A DNA stretch of 64,000 bases, from positions 5,482,908-5,546,907 of the forward strand of contig NW_006763290.1 in NCBI RefSeq assembly GCF_000218685.1. The letters are read 5' to 3'. The notes under the pieces are model-generated. The model saw only the letters and a program-made list of their open reading frames with translations. It was not told the DNA's origin and ran no database searches. Positions 12,463-23,722 of the stretch are shown here, in pieces (position 1 is the stretch's first letter; each line of letters starts with the position of its first letter). The DNA comes from Serpula lacrymans var. lacrymans S7.9 (Eukaryota > Basidiomycota > Agaricomycetes > Boletales > Serpulaceae). The position numbers were made by a program, and so were the translations under genes.

Positions 12463-12754
12463 GACATTCGTGGTTCGAAAGGGTCACGGTCGCGCAAACG
12501 CGTCACTGACAACATATATTGTGACATATTGTGACGAGACGCGCCTCGACAAGCAAATTTATATACCAGTACTTATATACAGCATAGCTAATAAATAAAG
12601 ACCTTATGCAGTAGAGGCGAAGATCACGTCCAATTATTACGCTCCTAAACGGAGCTCCTGAACCAAGCCTAAAAAACACCAGTATTAGAGCTATTTCTGC
12701 GAACATATGCGCTGTGCTGCGCAAAATGTGCATTCCTGTCAAGTACGCGCAAGG

Positions 12755-13574
12755 TCAGACAATCAATTTAGAGAATACGCGAAGGACGAGGGAAGGCACG
12801 GCGATGGAAATGGCAGGGGAGGTGGTAGAAGATAAGGGAGCCGAGGCAGGCAGGCAGTATAGCGTGAGGCCAGCAGCCAGCACGTATGCTTATTATTCAT
12901 CAACACGTCGTTTCACAGGCGCGAGCAGGCCACTTACTAGGGAACGACTCATATAATCCGTCATGCGTAGTAGTCATACGATGCGGAAGGCCAGAAAGGA
13001 CTGTGCATTTGTGGATACGGGGCTCTGCGCATGCATAAATGTACTAATCAAAATAGAGTCAAGTGTTACAGGTTGCAAAAATACGCACCGCCATTGTTAT
13101 ACGGCCAAGGACTCGTCGCAAACTGTGCAGCAACAGACATAATACTACTTATCAAGTAGATGGAAACGTAGTGCAATACTGACATAGTCAGTATAAGTGT
13201 GCATGCATCGACTGTATCAATATTGTTGCGTTCAACCTTGAATTCGTTCCGCCTTTCGACGACAGTAGCACTTAAATACACAGCTGCACGTGCCCACCAT
13301 AGAAATATGGGGAGGATGTATGTCGATACGATGCTCGTGAACATAATGATCCACTCTACTATGAAGTGATGACCAATCCTGCGGTGAGAATAGATGAAGC
13401 AACTCTAGAGCATGCTCATCAACAGGAGAACATATGGCACAATGGGATGACTTACATGGTTAGGTGAATTGTGGGCAAGCCGCGACTTTTGGGTTTGGTC
13501 CCAGTGAGTAAGGCTTTAAAGAAAGGCACCTCCAGTTTTTCGAGCTGTTGTTTGGTATCCACTGAGTTGCCCAT
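12755..13574 (-). CDS. unrecognised multi-pass membrane protein, shortened by a stop codon
   Basis: Exons 13456-13574, 13089-13378, 12980-13024 and 12755-12888, giving 195 aa. It is a paralogue of the 24408-25370 gene: same intron positions and phases, and shared stretches such as GLPTIHLT/GLPSTSLN, STYILPIF/SSYILPPF and ATSPWPYNN/ATSPFPYNN. At least four hydrophobic segments are visible. The TGA at 12755-12757 falls where the paralogue has Trp. Beyond it the frame stays open for about 85 codons, and the first 30 or so still resemble the paralogue (HILRSTAHMFAEIALILVFF against HALRGAAHIVANDALILAFC). So the last membrane segment is lost, or this is a recent null allele. Function is unknown; its position beside receptor genes is only context. 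Confidence 0.7.
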
Positions 13575-14273
13575 TGTTTTGGACGCTGATTCGAGAGGTT
13601 TGCTTGCCATGTGAGCAAGAATTCAAACGCTGCAATGGCAATTTGTAAAGCAAAAATGTGATGGTCAAGGGTGTGTGAAGTGAACATGTACAAACCGAGG
13701 AATGCAGATTTTATAACGGGTTCCGACTGACAATGATGTCATAAAGATTGATGTACAATCCTATCAGGCGAGACGCCAAACTCATGGCGGATGGAATTGA
13801 TGGCCCACATTTGTATTGAGATAAGTATGTAAACCCCGCCTGAAAACTTGGTCACGGTGGTACTGTATTGCCACCAAAAGGCACAAATTATGTGAGTGCT
13901 TACCTGCTTGGTGCGATTCCATGCGGATGCCGACATAGCTAAGTATGGAGAAAATTTGATATGCAGGGAACTTGAACCATGACTTGGACGATATATAGTT
14001 AGAGCGAAGGGGAAACCAGATACGTACGTTCGCGCTCCACTGGCACTGTTCCCACAGCCAAATCACAGTAATCCTTATAACTCAGGTGACTGAAAGCCAT
14101 CGACCAGCATATCTTCAACGTTGACCATGTCATCAAGGTCGTCTGAGTGAAAGAAATGGCTGCAGTGCCGCGGCGAACCAGCGAGGTGGTTTGTCCTCAC
14201 CTCACTGTCGCGGAGTGGCGTCTGCACGTGATCAAATCATTCTAAGCCCCGGCAAAATCCGGTTCTTTTTTGC
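13575..14273. other. divergent intergenic region with weak exon-like ORFs
   Basis: Lies between the membrane-protein gene (minus) and the seryl-tRNA synthetase (plus). Minus-strand segments at about 13730-13840 and 13915-14000 are open and bordered by plausible splice signals. They encode hydrophobic peptides, for example SLASRLIGLYINLYDIIVS. I could not assemble them into one model or match them to a family. They may be a relic or a small membrane gene. Confidence 0.35.
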
Positions 14274-15944
14274 ATGTCCTCGTCGCTGTCTTCGACGTTG
14301 GTCGCATCGGCTGCTCGTTGCTCAACACGACGAGCTCGCCTGAGTCGACTGTTTACCGAAGGTATAGAATATCCATTTGAACCCTGATTCTCACTTCTAA
14401 CTGACCTTCAGAAATCTCCAGGTTCAAAGAGCAGGTCTTACTCAAAAAATGAAGCTGTCGTCGGAAATATTCCTTTTACTAATGTCCTCCCAAAGCCACG
14501 CCTTGATTACCGCGCCATCACTGAGTCTGTAGTCTACAAATCTCACAATGCATTTAATCGCAAAGCTCCTCTACCTGTCGGTGCCCTGCAATCTGTCGCG
14601 CGTCTCTATGCAGAGCAGAAAGATGTCTCGAGTACACTCAACACTAAACGTAACGAACGGTCTACTATAGGTGAGCGCATACGGCGGAGCAAAGGATCTG
14701 AAGAGAAACAACGAGCGTTGGAGGAAGCAAAAGCGCTTAAAACGGAGGTGGGCGAGCTGGAGGCGAAATTGGAAGAAGTGGAAGAAAGGCTACTGGGTCT
14801 TGCGTTGGCCATACCGAATGATACTCACCCTGCCTCACCTTTAGGCCCAGAGGAGGCCGCCGTTGTCCTATCGACGCATGGTCCCGAGCCCAAACCCGCA
14901 GACCCAAAGCGAGATCATGTTGACGTCGGACGGATACTTGGTTTATTTGATTTCGAGGCAGGTGCACTTGTTACTGGCTCTTCCTGGTATTACCTCCTAG
15001 GAGAAGCTGCCTTGCTGGAGATGGCGTTAACAAATTATGCTATGTCGATTGCTATCAAACACGGCTTCAAGCCTACGATGACTCCAGACGTCGTTCGCGC
15101 GGATATAGCATTACGCTGTGGGTTCCAACCGCGAGACCAGAGCGCTGATCCGCCTGTCTCACAAATGTATCATATCTCGCAGCACTTACCCTCCGAGTCA
15201 TCCCACAATCATCCCGAACTCGTTCTCACCGGTACCGCAGAAATTCCACTTGGAGGGCTATTCGCTAATCAGATCGTTCCCGCTTCTGCCTTGCCACTGA
15301 AAGTAGTCGGTCTAGGACGGTCGTTCCGTGCAGAGGCTGGGGCGCGAGGTGCTGATACTCGTGGGCTGTACCGCGTTCACCAGTTCTCAAAACTCGAGTT
15401 GTTTGTGGTGTGTACTGAGGAGGCGAGTGAAGCTGCCATGGAGGAGATGCGCTGTGTGCAGGAAGAAATATTTAGTGGCCTCGGTTTTCCTTTTCGGTGA
15501 GTAGTTGGTGCACGATACGAGATTATGGTCACATAACATACCTTTCTCAGGGTACTGGATATGCCAACCGAAGAACTAGGGGCTAGCGCGTTTCGAAAAT
15601 ATGATATGGAAGCGTGGATGCCTGGGAGAGGTAGCTGGGGCGAGATTTCATCAACGTCGAATTGTACAGACTACCAAGCTCGTCGGTTGCACATTCGATA
15701 TCGCCGTCATACCAGTCCATCACCCAATCCCACACCCGCAGACTCCCCTACTCCTACGTCACACTCTTCCCTTCCCTTTGCTCATACACTCAACGGCACA
15801 GCAGCTGCCATCCCGCGACTCATCGTAGCGCTCGTCGAAAACGGTGCGCGATTCGATGGAGAGGGTAAAGTAGTTGGACTCGAGTTACCGGTTGCCTTGA
15901 AACCATTCTGGATCGGTGCAGATAAGGTAATTCAGTGGATATGA
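14274..15944 (+). CDS. seryl-tRNA synthetase, mitochondrial type
   Basis: Exons 14274-14361, 14422-15496 and 15551-15944. Charges tRNA-Ser in mitochondria. The N-terminus (MSSSLSSTLVASAARC, then RRARLSRL) is Ser/Arg-rich without acidic residues, as in a mitochondrial presequence. A coiled-coil tRNA-binding arm follows (about residues 90-170, Lys/Glu/Leu-rich). The class II core then shows LTGTAEIPLGG, motif 2 (GRSFRAEAGARGADTRGLYR, with VHQFSKLE), and near the end LNGTAAAIPRLIVALVENG with GLELPVALKPFW as motif 3. The 5' acceptor used is the second of two close AGs; only it keeps the frame. The TGA at 15942 follows GADKVIQWI. A good donor (AAG then GTAATT) just before it could instead splice to an open exon at 16051, giving a different C-terminus. 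Confidence 0.88.
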
Positions 15945-16014
15945 GGTAGTATATGGCAAAATATATTTAGTAATTCAGTTAAGCGTAGATACAGCCTAAT
16001 GAAACAACCACCTC

Positions 16015-17296
16015 TCATCTCCCGTTCCTATTGGCTGTCTTCCATTCCAGAATCGCGGTCCAACAAACTTCTACCTTATCTGGCCATCCAACTTCAGCAA
16101 TTTCATGGATCAGCATATCATGCGCATATCGGCCAGGTAGGCCTTCCATTTTATGCCAGACCAGATTATTGCCACAATCTTCCTTACTTGTGTCATTCCC
16201 TGACGCCTCTAACAATCTATGCACGAGAGCATCAATTTGTGATGCGAACGTCTCCTCTTTGCTTGACGCTATGAATGTTGGAGGCCATCCACTCGGAATA
16301 GGGTGCAATGACGGGGAGAAGTAAGGTCCGTTCAAGAGGGAGGAAGCTAATGGACCTAGGAGGCCCTGGACACCTGGATGATCAGAGCTGCATCTGTGAA
16401 AATTCTATTTGAGAACTTTCCCTCGAGAAACATGTCAACAATGAAGTACCTACTCGGTCAGATCACACCATGGACTCAGCAAAATTACACCCCCGAGCAA
16501 TTTTTGTCCAATCGCAGACTCAGTTTGTAGATTCTCATTCTCTAGTATATATCGCGCGAGTGCGAGTACGAGATGTGCCCCAGCCGAGTCGCCTATGAGG
16601 AGAACATGTTTGGGAGGAATGTGAAGGGTTCGAGTAAGGTGATAGTAGCCTGCAAGGCCTTCAAGCAATTGCAACGGGAAGGAGCTGGGAGAAGCTGAGA
16701 TACTTTGGTTGACAAGCGTATAGTGAACAGCTGTGATCGTATATCATGAAAGGGAACGGAAAGTAGGATAGATTTCAAGAGCACTCACATAAGACTCTAG
16801 TGCAAATTCGACGCTATACGTGTTAACAAGTCAGCATAGGTCCATAAGAATAATAGTGGACGCACGTGTATGAGACCTTTGGGTATTCCTGCATGTTTCG
16901 AAATCAAACTCGCATGTACGTATTCCAAGTATAAGGAATATGGGGGGTGCTGTGATAGCAAAACTCACGCGCAAATCCGCCTTCAGAAAATGCACTACCA
17001 TATCTGTATCCTCCCCCATGGAAGTGAAGTCCGATAAACCCACCACCACTATCGGAATCCTGTAAAGTAGCGCCAGCTTCCATTGATTTTGCCCACCAAA
17101 CACATTTCACTGGGTTGCTCTCAACGCCAGCCTGTTCAGCGCACGCTCTGACCTCTCCACGAACATTAGAAAGAGGAATAGCAGGGATTTTTTCTACAGC
17201 ACGAGATGGGGATGGGTCTTGTGATGACCCGGATGTGCTGTTACGATCGTTGACACCCTTGTGTGTGACTCCAAGTCTCGACCAAAGTCGCCTCAT
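16015..17296 (-). CDS. alpha/beta hydrolase (fold-3, hormone-sensitive-lipase-like esterase)
   Basis: The family hydrolyses esters with a Ser-His-Asp/Glu triad. Visible are the oxyanion motif HFHGGGYRYGS (exon about 16974-17296), the nucleophile elbow GDSAGAH (about 16570-16600, after a stretch rich in family residues, GLAGYYHL), and a C-terminal exon 16015-16381 with the likely catalytic His in GRYAHDML. The exon 16448-16710 ends at a GTAGGT donor and the last exon joins in phase. Between about 16790 and 16990 two small exons are visible (RIPKGLIH and VEFALESY), but my phases there do not close, so that part is unresolved. The start is the first ATG of the 5' ORF; a further upstream exon is possible. 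It is convergent with the seryl-tRNA synthetase, about 70 bp apart. Confidence 0.75.
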
Positions 17297-18401
17297 GTCG
17301 CGATCTGTCCGCAAATATTATTCACAAGTCTGTGGCTTTGTTTGCATGAGCCTGAGGTTAACTTGAGGAAGCTCAGATTGGTATAGGGGAGGTTATATCA
17401 GTATTATTACCTGTCCTGGTCGTCGTGAAACAGAGGCAACTAATTCATGATACGATGTACAATGGTACGTTTGTAAACATATGGCGGCCTAGCACTCTCA
17501 CGCTCTTTTGTCTGAACCACATTCGCGAGGGATTCTTCATCCTGGGCTCGAAACAGGCATCCAAAACACATATAACCGATACCGCTCTTGATGTTCGTCT
17601 CCGAGTCAAAATACCTGAACCATCAATGATGTGCTTTTCATCTACTCCATTCGAAGATGTCTCAGCTTTTCAGTCACTGATATTCATCCATCATGTCTGT
17701 CACGGTGGTGGCTCAATCTTTACCGTTTTGTTCCTCAAAAAGTTGCAACAACTGCCATACCACAGGCGTATCAAAGTGACTAGCGGTGAACACACGAACA
17801 CCTAGCTCCTCCCGTTGATGCTGATGTACTAGCACTTGTTCTTCCACGGTCGCTGAAAATTTCCAGAGCGTTTGGCTATGCTGGAACTTGATTGACTAAA
17901 CACGAAATTAAGGTAGTAACAGCTCAAACGTGAACCTTACTATCACGATTCCTATGCAAACCTTCCTAGACAATCCTGAAGATGTATCCAGCCGGTTTTC
18001 ACATGCCTCTCGCCACTCTGCGCTCAAAGCAACATGTGAGTCAACTGTCCTCAGTTGCGGGTGTTGTATGATAGATGAATAGACATGTATGCATCATGCT
18101 ATCAGGTCTTTGATATTATCCGGAGGAGGATAGTCTCCGTTTCCAGTCATAATTTGCTGTTGCCTGTGTCGCTTACTTATCTGAGACACATGTACAAGTA
18201 CGGGTGTCCTGATTCAACAGGAGCTGTACCATCTATCTTGATGATAGTTGTGAAGTCATTTCGGGCATGTCTTGTCCTGCTTTAACGAATTTCGTGAGTC
18301 CATAAGTTGTCTTTTATAAGGTAAATTATAGCTCTCACATTGTTAAAAACTCCCTGGTGAAATTTCTGTTCGCTCCTGCAGTTGTCCGACTGATGCTGTA
18401 G
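17297..18401. other. intergenic region upstream of the first receptor
   Basis: No gene firmly supported. A plus-strand ORF of 126 codons (17425-17805) begins with GTG, not ATG. A minus-strand ORF of about 60 codons (about 17445-17630, including DEESLANVVQTKERES) has codon-like composition but no family I recognise and no clear start. Both strands were scanned for a short ORF ending Cys-aliphatic-aliphatic-X, the mark of a pheromone precursor. None was convincing. Confidence 0.4.
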
Positions 18402-20048
18402 ATGTCGCCCCAAGTCAGGAATCACGTGTTTCCCTTACTCGGGACCATGGGATTTGTGTCCATGGTCATTTTATTGCCAATGTATATCCGAGGTTCGTTT
18501 CTTGACTGCTCTCCTACTGTTTGAATAATGATACCATCTTTTTCACAGCTAAAAATCACAGTGTATGCATGTACATTATATGGACAAGCGTCCTTTGTCT
18601 TGTTTATAGCATTAATTCTATCATATGGGACAACAACGTCGTGAACTGGGCACCAGTTTGGTGTGATATCTGTGCGTGCCTAGCTATATTCTTAGAATGC
18701 TCTGTCGAATTAATACTCTCGCAGCATCTCGCTCGATCACTGCTGCGTGGTGTGGAACACAGACAGGAATGATATGCATTGTTCGTCGTCTATATCGCAT
18801 TATGACATTGAAGGCAGCAGAACAAAGCAATCGTCAGGTAAACATGATATTTCTCGTTGGTTGCTTTACTAAAACACAGGATTAGGCTCGATTTGACTTG
18901 ATTATTGACCTTTCTATTGGGATCGGCTTGCCTATGTTAATGTTACCCCTCCGTATGTGTATTTAACTCGCCGCCAGTCTTGACCTCACTGACAACTGGA
19001 TCTTGGCTTATAGAGTACATCGTTGATTCTAACAGATTCGCGATTATTGAGGATATAGGTTGCTTCCCTGCCACAGTTTTCACGCCCGCCAGTATCCCAA
19101 TTTATGGCATGTGGGGATCGATATTTGGATTGGTAAGCGCTTTATATGGTGGTTCGTGAGTAAATCATTGGTTTGATGTTTGGGTACTCAAGGTCTGCTA
19201 TAGGACTGACCATTCGTGCTGCTATCAAATTGAAAACTCGTGACATGGTAGTCAGCCAACGTATCCGGTTCAGTCATTATTGGCGGCTATTGGCGCTCAG
19301 TGGTATTGGCATCGCGTGTACCCTCCCATTTGCTTTAGTAAATCTCATTCTTGGTATCTTCCAAGAACCAATGACTCCATTCACATGGAAGTCAACACAC
19401 GAGGATTATTATTTTATTCCTCAGATCCCTGTATCTGAATGGGCGAATAATGCTGCGAACGAGTTCGGTTATGAGTCCACTCGCTGGTTCCCTGCGCTTT
19501 ACGCCCTGACATTCTTCGCGTTTTTTGGACTTACTAGAGACGTCAGACGAAGCTATCATTTCACTTACCTTTGGACTATTCGACGTCTTGGTTTCCGTCA
19601 CTGGCAGTCAGATTTAGGTGTTCTACGTTCTATGTTCCTGTGTTTTGCAGCACGCCGCATCCTTCCTGGGTTTTTGTTTTATGGCTGGACATCATCTCTT
19701 CCCACCCATCAAGTCCCGCGCTGGAATGTTCCGTACCCACATGTTACATCTGCATCGTTCGTCGAGTCCCATACCCCTTCTCACCAAGGCAGCTCATCCG
19801 TTACCTCCACCCCCCGTTCCCGACAGCCATCTCCTCTCACCTTGCCAGCTAATCTGTCCCTCGTAGGGAGGTCGCACAGTCATACAGGTGGCCTGAGTAT
19901 AGACTTGTTGGTGCCCCGCGCTCATGGAGAAACCTCGAGCAGTGCTCAGTACGTCAGAAATGATCCCACGTTTCCACCGATATTAGCAAGGCCAGCACCT
20001 GTCTGGGATGCCTATTCAATCTTACGGCGCCCTTCCGCGATTTGTTGA
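18402..20048 (+). CDS. STE3: STE3-like pheromone receptor 1 (seven-transmembrane)
   Basis: Exons 18402-18492, 18549-18671, 18725-18837, 18886-18952, 19014-19155 and 19193-20048; all phases agree and give 463 aa. It belongs to the fungal class D, STE3-type GPCR family, which senses farnesylated peptide pheromones at the plasma membrane and signals through G protein and MAP kinase. Seen directly: TM1 (PLLGTMGFVSMVILLPMYIR), the TM2 signature SINSIIWDNNVVNWAPVWCD, then CIVRRLYRI, the TM4-5 block (IGIGLPMLMLPL, YIVDSNRFAIIEDIGC), and TM7 FPALYALTFFAFFGL. A Ser/Pro-rich cytoplasmic tail of roughly 170 residues follows. Exons 2-4 match the 22060 gene in length exactly (123, 113 and 67 nt). Whether it is a mating-type receptor or a non-mating paralogue cannot be told from sequence alone. 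Confidence 0.9.
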
Positions 20049-22059
20049 TAACCAATCCTATATAGTCCCCGACAACTTCCCTTCTTCAAAACTCCAGCCG
20101 GATCAGTCGTTTCCTAGGGCAGTACAGTTCTTTGTTGTACAAGACACTTAAAATCCATCTTCCTGTCAAAACCCAGCATTCGACTTCAGGCTGTCTCTCC
20201 ACAATGAATGTTGACTTAATCCCAAGGCCAAAAATACGCCTTGTTTGTCAGAAATCAATGGTTCTCTCCTGTAAGTTTGGTGGTGCATTCTTTATTAATA
20301 TGATGCTGTTTTTATAATGAATGATGTACAATACTTTCCTTTTGTCTTACTTATGTATCCATTTAATATATCACATCACGTATACGTATACATACGTCCT
20401 GTATCGCACAGGCACGTCTTCGTCATTCTCAAGGTCGTTCTGCGCTGCCACAGCATGCTACACATGGCTTTTGCGGTGTGCAGACATGGTGAAAAAATTG
20501 TGCGTTGGTCGCACATTCCGGACTCATTCAAGCTCAGCATTCAGGGCATCACAATCTTCGGCACTATGTTCACCCACTATGACTATGACCTGCAGCTATA
20601 CAGAGGGCGAGATTGTGACATGGTTTTGTTTTTACAACAGTATGACCTCGCATGGCTTTGGCAGTGTTTGATCATGATTTTTGAATGGTTGAACACCGAG
20701 TCACCGACCTCTAGGCGATTGCCAGAAAGTGCTCGCAAGTACTAACTAGTCTTTTGCAATTGCCAAGGTCTTTTCACGGAAGGCTTGCTTGAGGTAGGCA
20801 CTTTTTTAGTACCTCAAGGATCGTTGAGTCTTATGAATTTCTTTCAGTTGACAGCTGATCCCACACTATCACAGGCTATAGAAACGGTGCACTCTCATCT
20901 GTATCCCTTGTTTTTGACCTTGACGGTACTTTCTCCAGTGTCGAATTCTTCGATTGAAAAAATACTTTTGTGCGATAAGCAGTGCAGCACTGCACTCACA
21001 TAGATTAACTTGAGAAAGTGCGAGGCTGTTCACACCTTGTACTTAACTCCCACCAAGTGCTATGTCACGCTTCCATGTCAGAGGTATGAAGATGCTACTT
21101 GATCGCACCGGCTTCAGCCGATCTGTCAATGGATGAGCACATGTGCTATGCGATGAATTGTGCTTCTTCCCTTCCCTGTATTCTGATCACCGATCACTGG
21201 TATGAGTACCTTGCACCGCATCGTTACATCATCTTGGCCATCGATTCATGGTATATACTTGATTAGATATGTATGTCTTTTTTTTCTCAAGTGATCATGA
21301 TCGTTGACAAAACATATTTCAACTTGCCAGTGAAACTTCTGATTGGATATGCTTCTCGTTCAACGGATGGGAGGTATATACATCTACACCGACAATGAAT
21401 AGACATTTCTCAAATTGACGCACCACTGATTAGGTTTTTCATAGCATGTACCCACATGTGTGTGGTGCTTTAAAGTGTCCGGTCTATTTAGATTGGCTGA
21501 GCGCTGAATTTTGACATAGGAATCAATAACCAATAATAGTAAGTCTATTGTTGTACACAGGATTTCCCCGGAAGATGCCAGTGGTGGAGGTCGGTGTTAC
21601 TGTGACTTGGTGGTATCTCGGGTGCGTGGTGGTCCTCGACCCCTTGTTCTTTCGATACGTGGATATCCCTGCATCGATGTTTTTTACGATCGTCTTCACA
21701 TGTAGCAGCGTTGAAGAAGAATGTCAGAAATGCTGCATTGAAAGGCGAGTAATAATGGGATATGACTGGAAGCTGCCACAAAAATAGACGGAGAGTCGGA
21801 ACCCCTGAGTAGTGTTTTTTTTTGTTTAGAAGCGTCTTAGCTTTGGAGTATCTGCACAGGACTTAGCTATAATTTGTTCCGTTTCACCACCCTTCCAGCG
21901 ATGGCAGTATTTAAAAGCGCTTTGTTTAATAATCTGGTCAGTATAAAAGCTGATCTTTACTGAGGGTAACCGTAGATCTTGTCTTGACCGCGCAAGACAA
22001 TCCTAATCAGCTTGAACTGGTGGCCTCAAACAACTTTCAGCTTTGATACTATTCCAAAA
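20049..22059. other. spacer between the two receptor genes
   Basis: A 2-kb spacer. The longest ATG-started ORF is 20317-20745 (142 codons, plus), with no recognisable domain. A 45-codon ORF starts at about 21131. A minus-strand ORF ending CVQQ (21545-21781) has no ATG. I see no pheromone precursor of usual form (ATG, about 50-70 codons, ending CVVA/CVIA-like). Low-complexity T runs occur at about 21280 and 21817. Confidence 0.5.
21952..21959 (+). promoter_or_regulatory. putative TATA box of receptor 2
   Basis: TATAAAAG, 101 bp upstream of the ATG at 22060, which is a normal spacing for a fungal core promoter. The assignment rests on position and sequence only. Confidence 0.4.
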
Positions 22060-23722
22060 ATGGGATCACCCAGTCAAGCTTCGAACCATGTGTACTCTGC
22101 GTTCGCGCTCCTGGCCACTGCACTGATTATCATCCCATTACCATTACACCTCCGAGGTATGTATTCTATACACCAGATCCACAAACGTAACTGAAATATA
22201 TCGCAGTCCAAAGAACCAGCACTTGCTTATTCATTGTCTGGTTTGCCTTGACGATGCTCAATTCCTCCATTAATTCTATCATATGGAGTAACAACACTGT
22301 CAATTGGGCACCGGGATGGTGTTATATATGTGAATTATCAAGTACTTACTTTTCCGTTCAGAAACCATCTAACATCTTCAAAAGCTTCTTACGTGCTAGT
22401 TGCTTCCAAATATGGTGTACAGCTCGCTCCACTTTGCATTGCTCGACGAGCTTATCGTATCGCAAGTCAAAAATTCGTCAAGCAGTCCCAGTATGATGTA
22501 CATATGTCATGCTATCCAATTTCAACTATATTGATGTTATTATGTTTTCAGATTAGGCGCGATTTAATCGTTGAGCTTTTCATTGGCATCGGCATTCCTG
22601 TATTGCTCCTGCCATTATGTGAGTCTATCATTCACTTTCCTATACATCAGCATGTTTTGACTTGGGGATTGCTATAGATTATGTCGTCCAAGGAAATTGC
22701 TTTATGATAATAGAGCAAGTGGGTTGTTATCCCATGATCGTAAGGACGTCACTCGCTTTCCCGCTTGTTGTCATGTGGCCGCCCATCTTCGCGTTAATCA
22801 GCGCAGTCTATTTTGGTATGAGGTCCTCACTCAATGATACTGTCGTCTAGTACTAATCACCTACTGCAGCTTTCTCTGCCTACAGCTTGATTCGTCAAAA
22901 ATCCCTTAGAAAACAACTATTTGGGAGCGATGGACACGTTGAATCTGATTCATACTGGCGTTTGATAGCTCTTGCGGGTGCTCAAATTATACTGATCCTG
23001 CCTTCAGGAATTTTTGCATTAGTGAACGACATATCGGGCGGTCCAATGGCTCCATATAGCTGGGATTTTATACACTACGAATTCTCTGTTCCCCAATACG
23101 TTTCTATATCCGACTGGACATTTAACCTGCAGAACGCTCTAGCGTTCCAGTGGGACCGTTGGACAACTATCATCTACGCTCTACTATTTTTTGCTTTTTT
23201 CGGGTTCAGAGCAGACGTCTTACAGTACTACCGTGGTATCTTCCTTGCCATCCTGAGACCCTTTGGGTATCGCCCATCGACTCCGGATTTGAATGATTTG
23301 GAAGCCAGGTTTGTGAGGCATTGCTGATATAGCATCTTTTGACTAACACCTCTCGCCCTCTTTGCTGTAGCAATGAACCACCCGCCCGTAAGCGCGCTCC
23401 CAATCCCTGGTCGATAGGGTCTTTGAGATTCTTTCACACGTCCGATATTGGCATATCCGCCAATCAAGCGGCTTCACTTCCTCCGATCCCCTCTAGCACT
23501 TCCTGCTTACCCACCTCTTCTGATGAGCAGAGTCACAGTTGTACAACTAATTCGGGAGGTGGGGAGGATGCTAAAAGGACAGACTCTTCAAGTAGATCCT
23601 TCAAATCTCCCTATTGCATGGACGATAGTGTCGTGTCCCTGGGGCTCATAGCAGAACCCGAGCCTGTTATTGAAGCGTCTTCGGTATTGCGACGTCATTC
23701 CTTGGACTTGGAGCCTGCCTGA
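22060..23722 (+). CDS. STE3: STE3-like pheromone receptor 2 (seven-transmembrane)
   Basis: Exons 22060-22156, 22207-22329, 22385-22497, 22552-22618, 22678-22815, 22870-23308 and 23371-23722; all phases agree and give 442 aa. Same family and orientation as the 18402 gene, with matching intron positions plus one extra intron in the tail. Visible: TM1 (FALLATALIIIPLPLHLR), the signature SINSIIWSNNTVNWAPGWCY, CIARRAYRI, IGIGIPVLLLPL, YVVQGNCFMIIEQVGCYP (the extracellular loop before TM5), and TM7 IIYALLFFAFFGF. The Ser-rich C-terminal tail has clusters of possible phosphorylation sites. The two proteins are clearly diverged, so this is not a recent duplicate. In mushroom B loci, such tandem receptors normally pair with pheromone genes; none was found here. 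Confidence 0.9.

Noticed and set aside
20317..20745. 142-codon ORF between the two receptor genes
   Set aside because: It has an ATG but no family resemblance, no second exon and unremarkable composition. I kept it only as a note in the spacer entry.
21410..21475. Plus-strand peptide ending CVVL at about 21455-21470
   Set aside because: Only about 24 codons are open upstream, with no ATG except one directly before the Cys. This is too short for a precursor.
21545..21781. Minus-strand ORF ending Cys-Val-Gln-Gln, considered as a pheromone precursor
   Set aside because: It has no ATG (the ORF opens at TTG), the CaaX aliphatic positions do not fit, and there is no typical processing motif.
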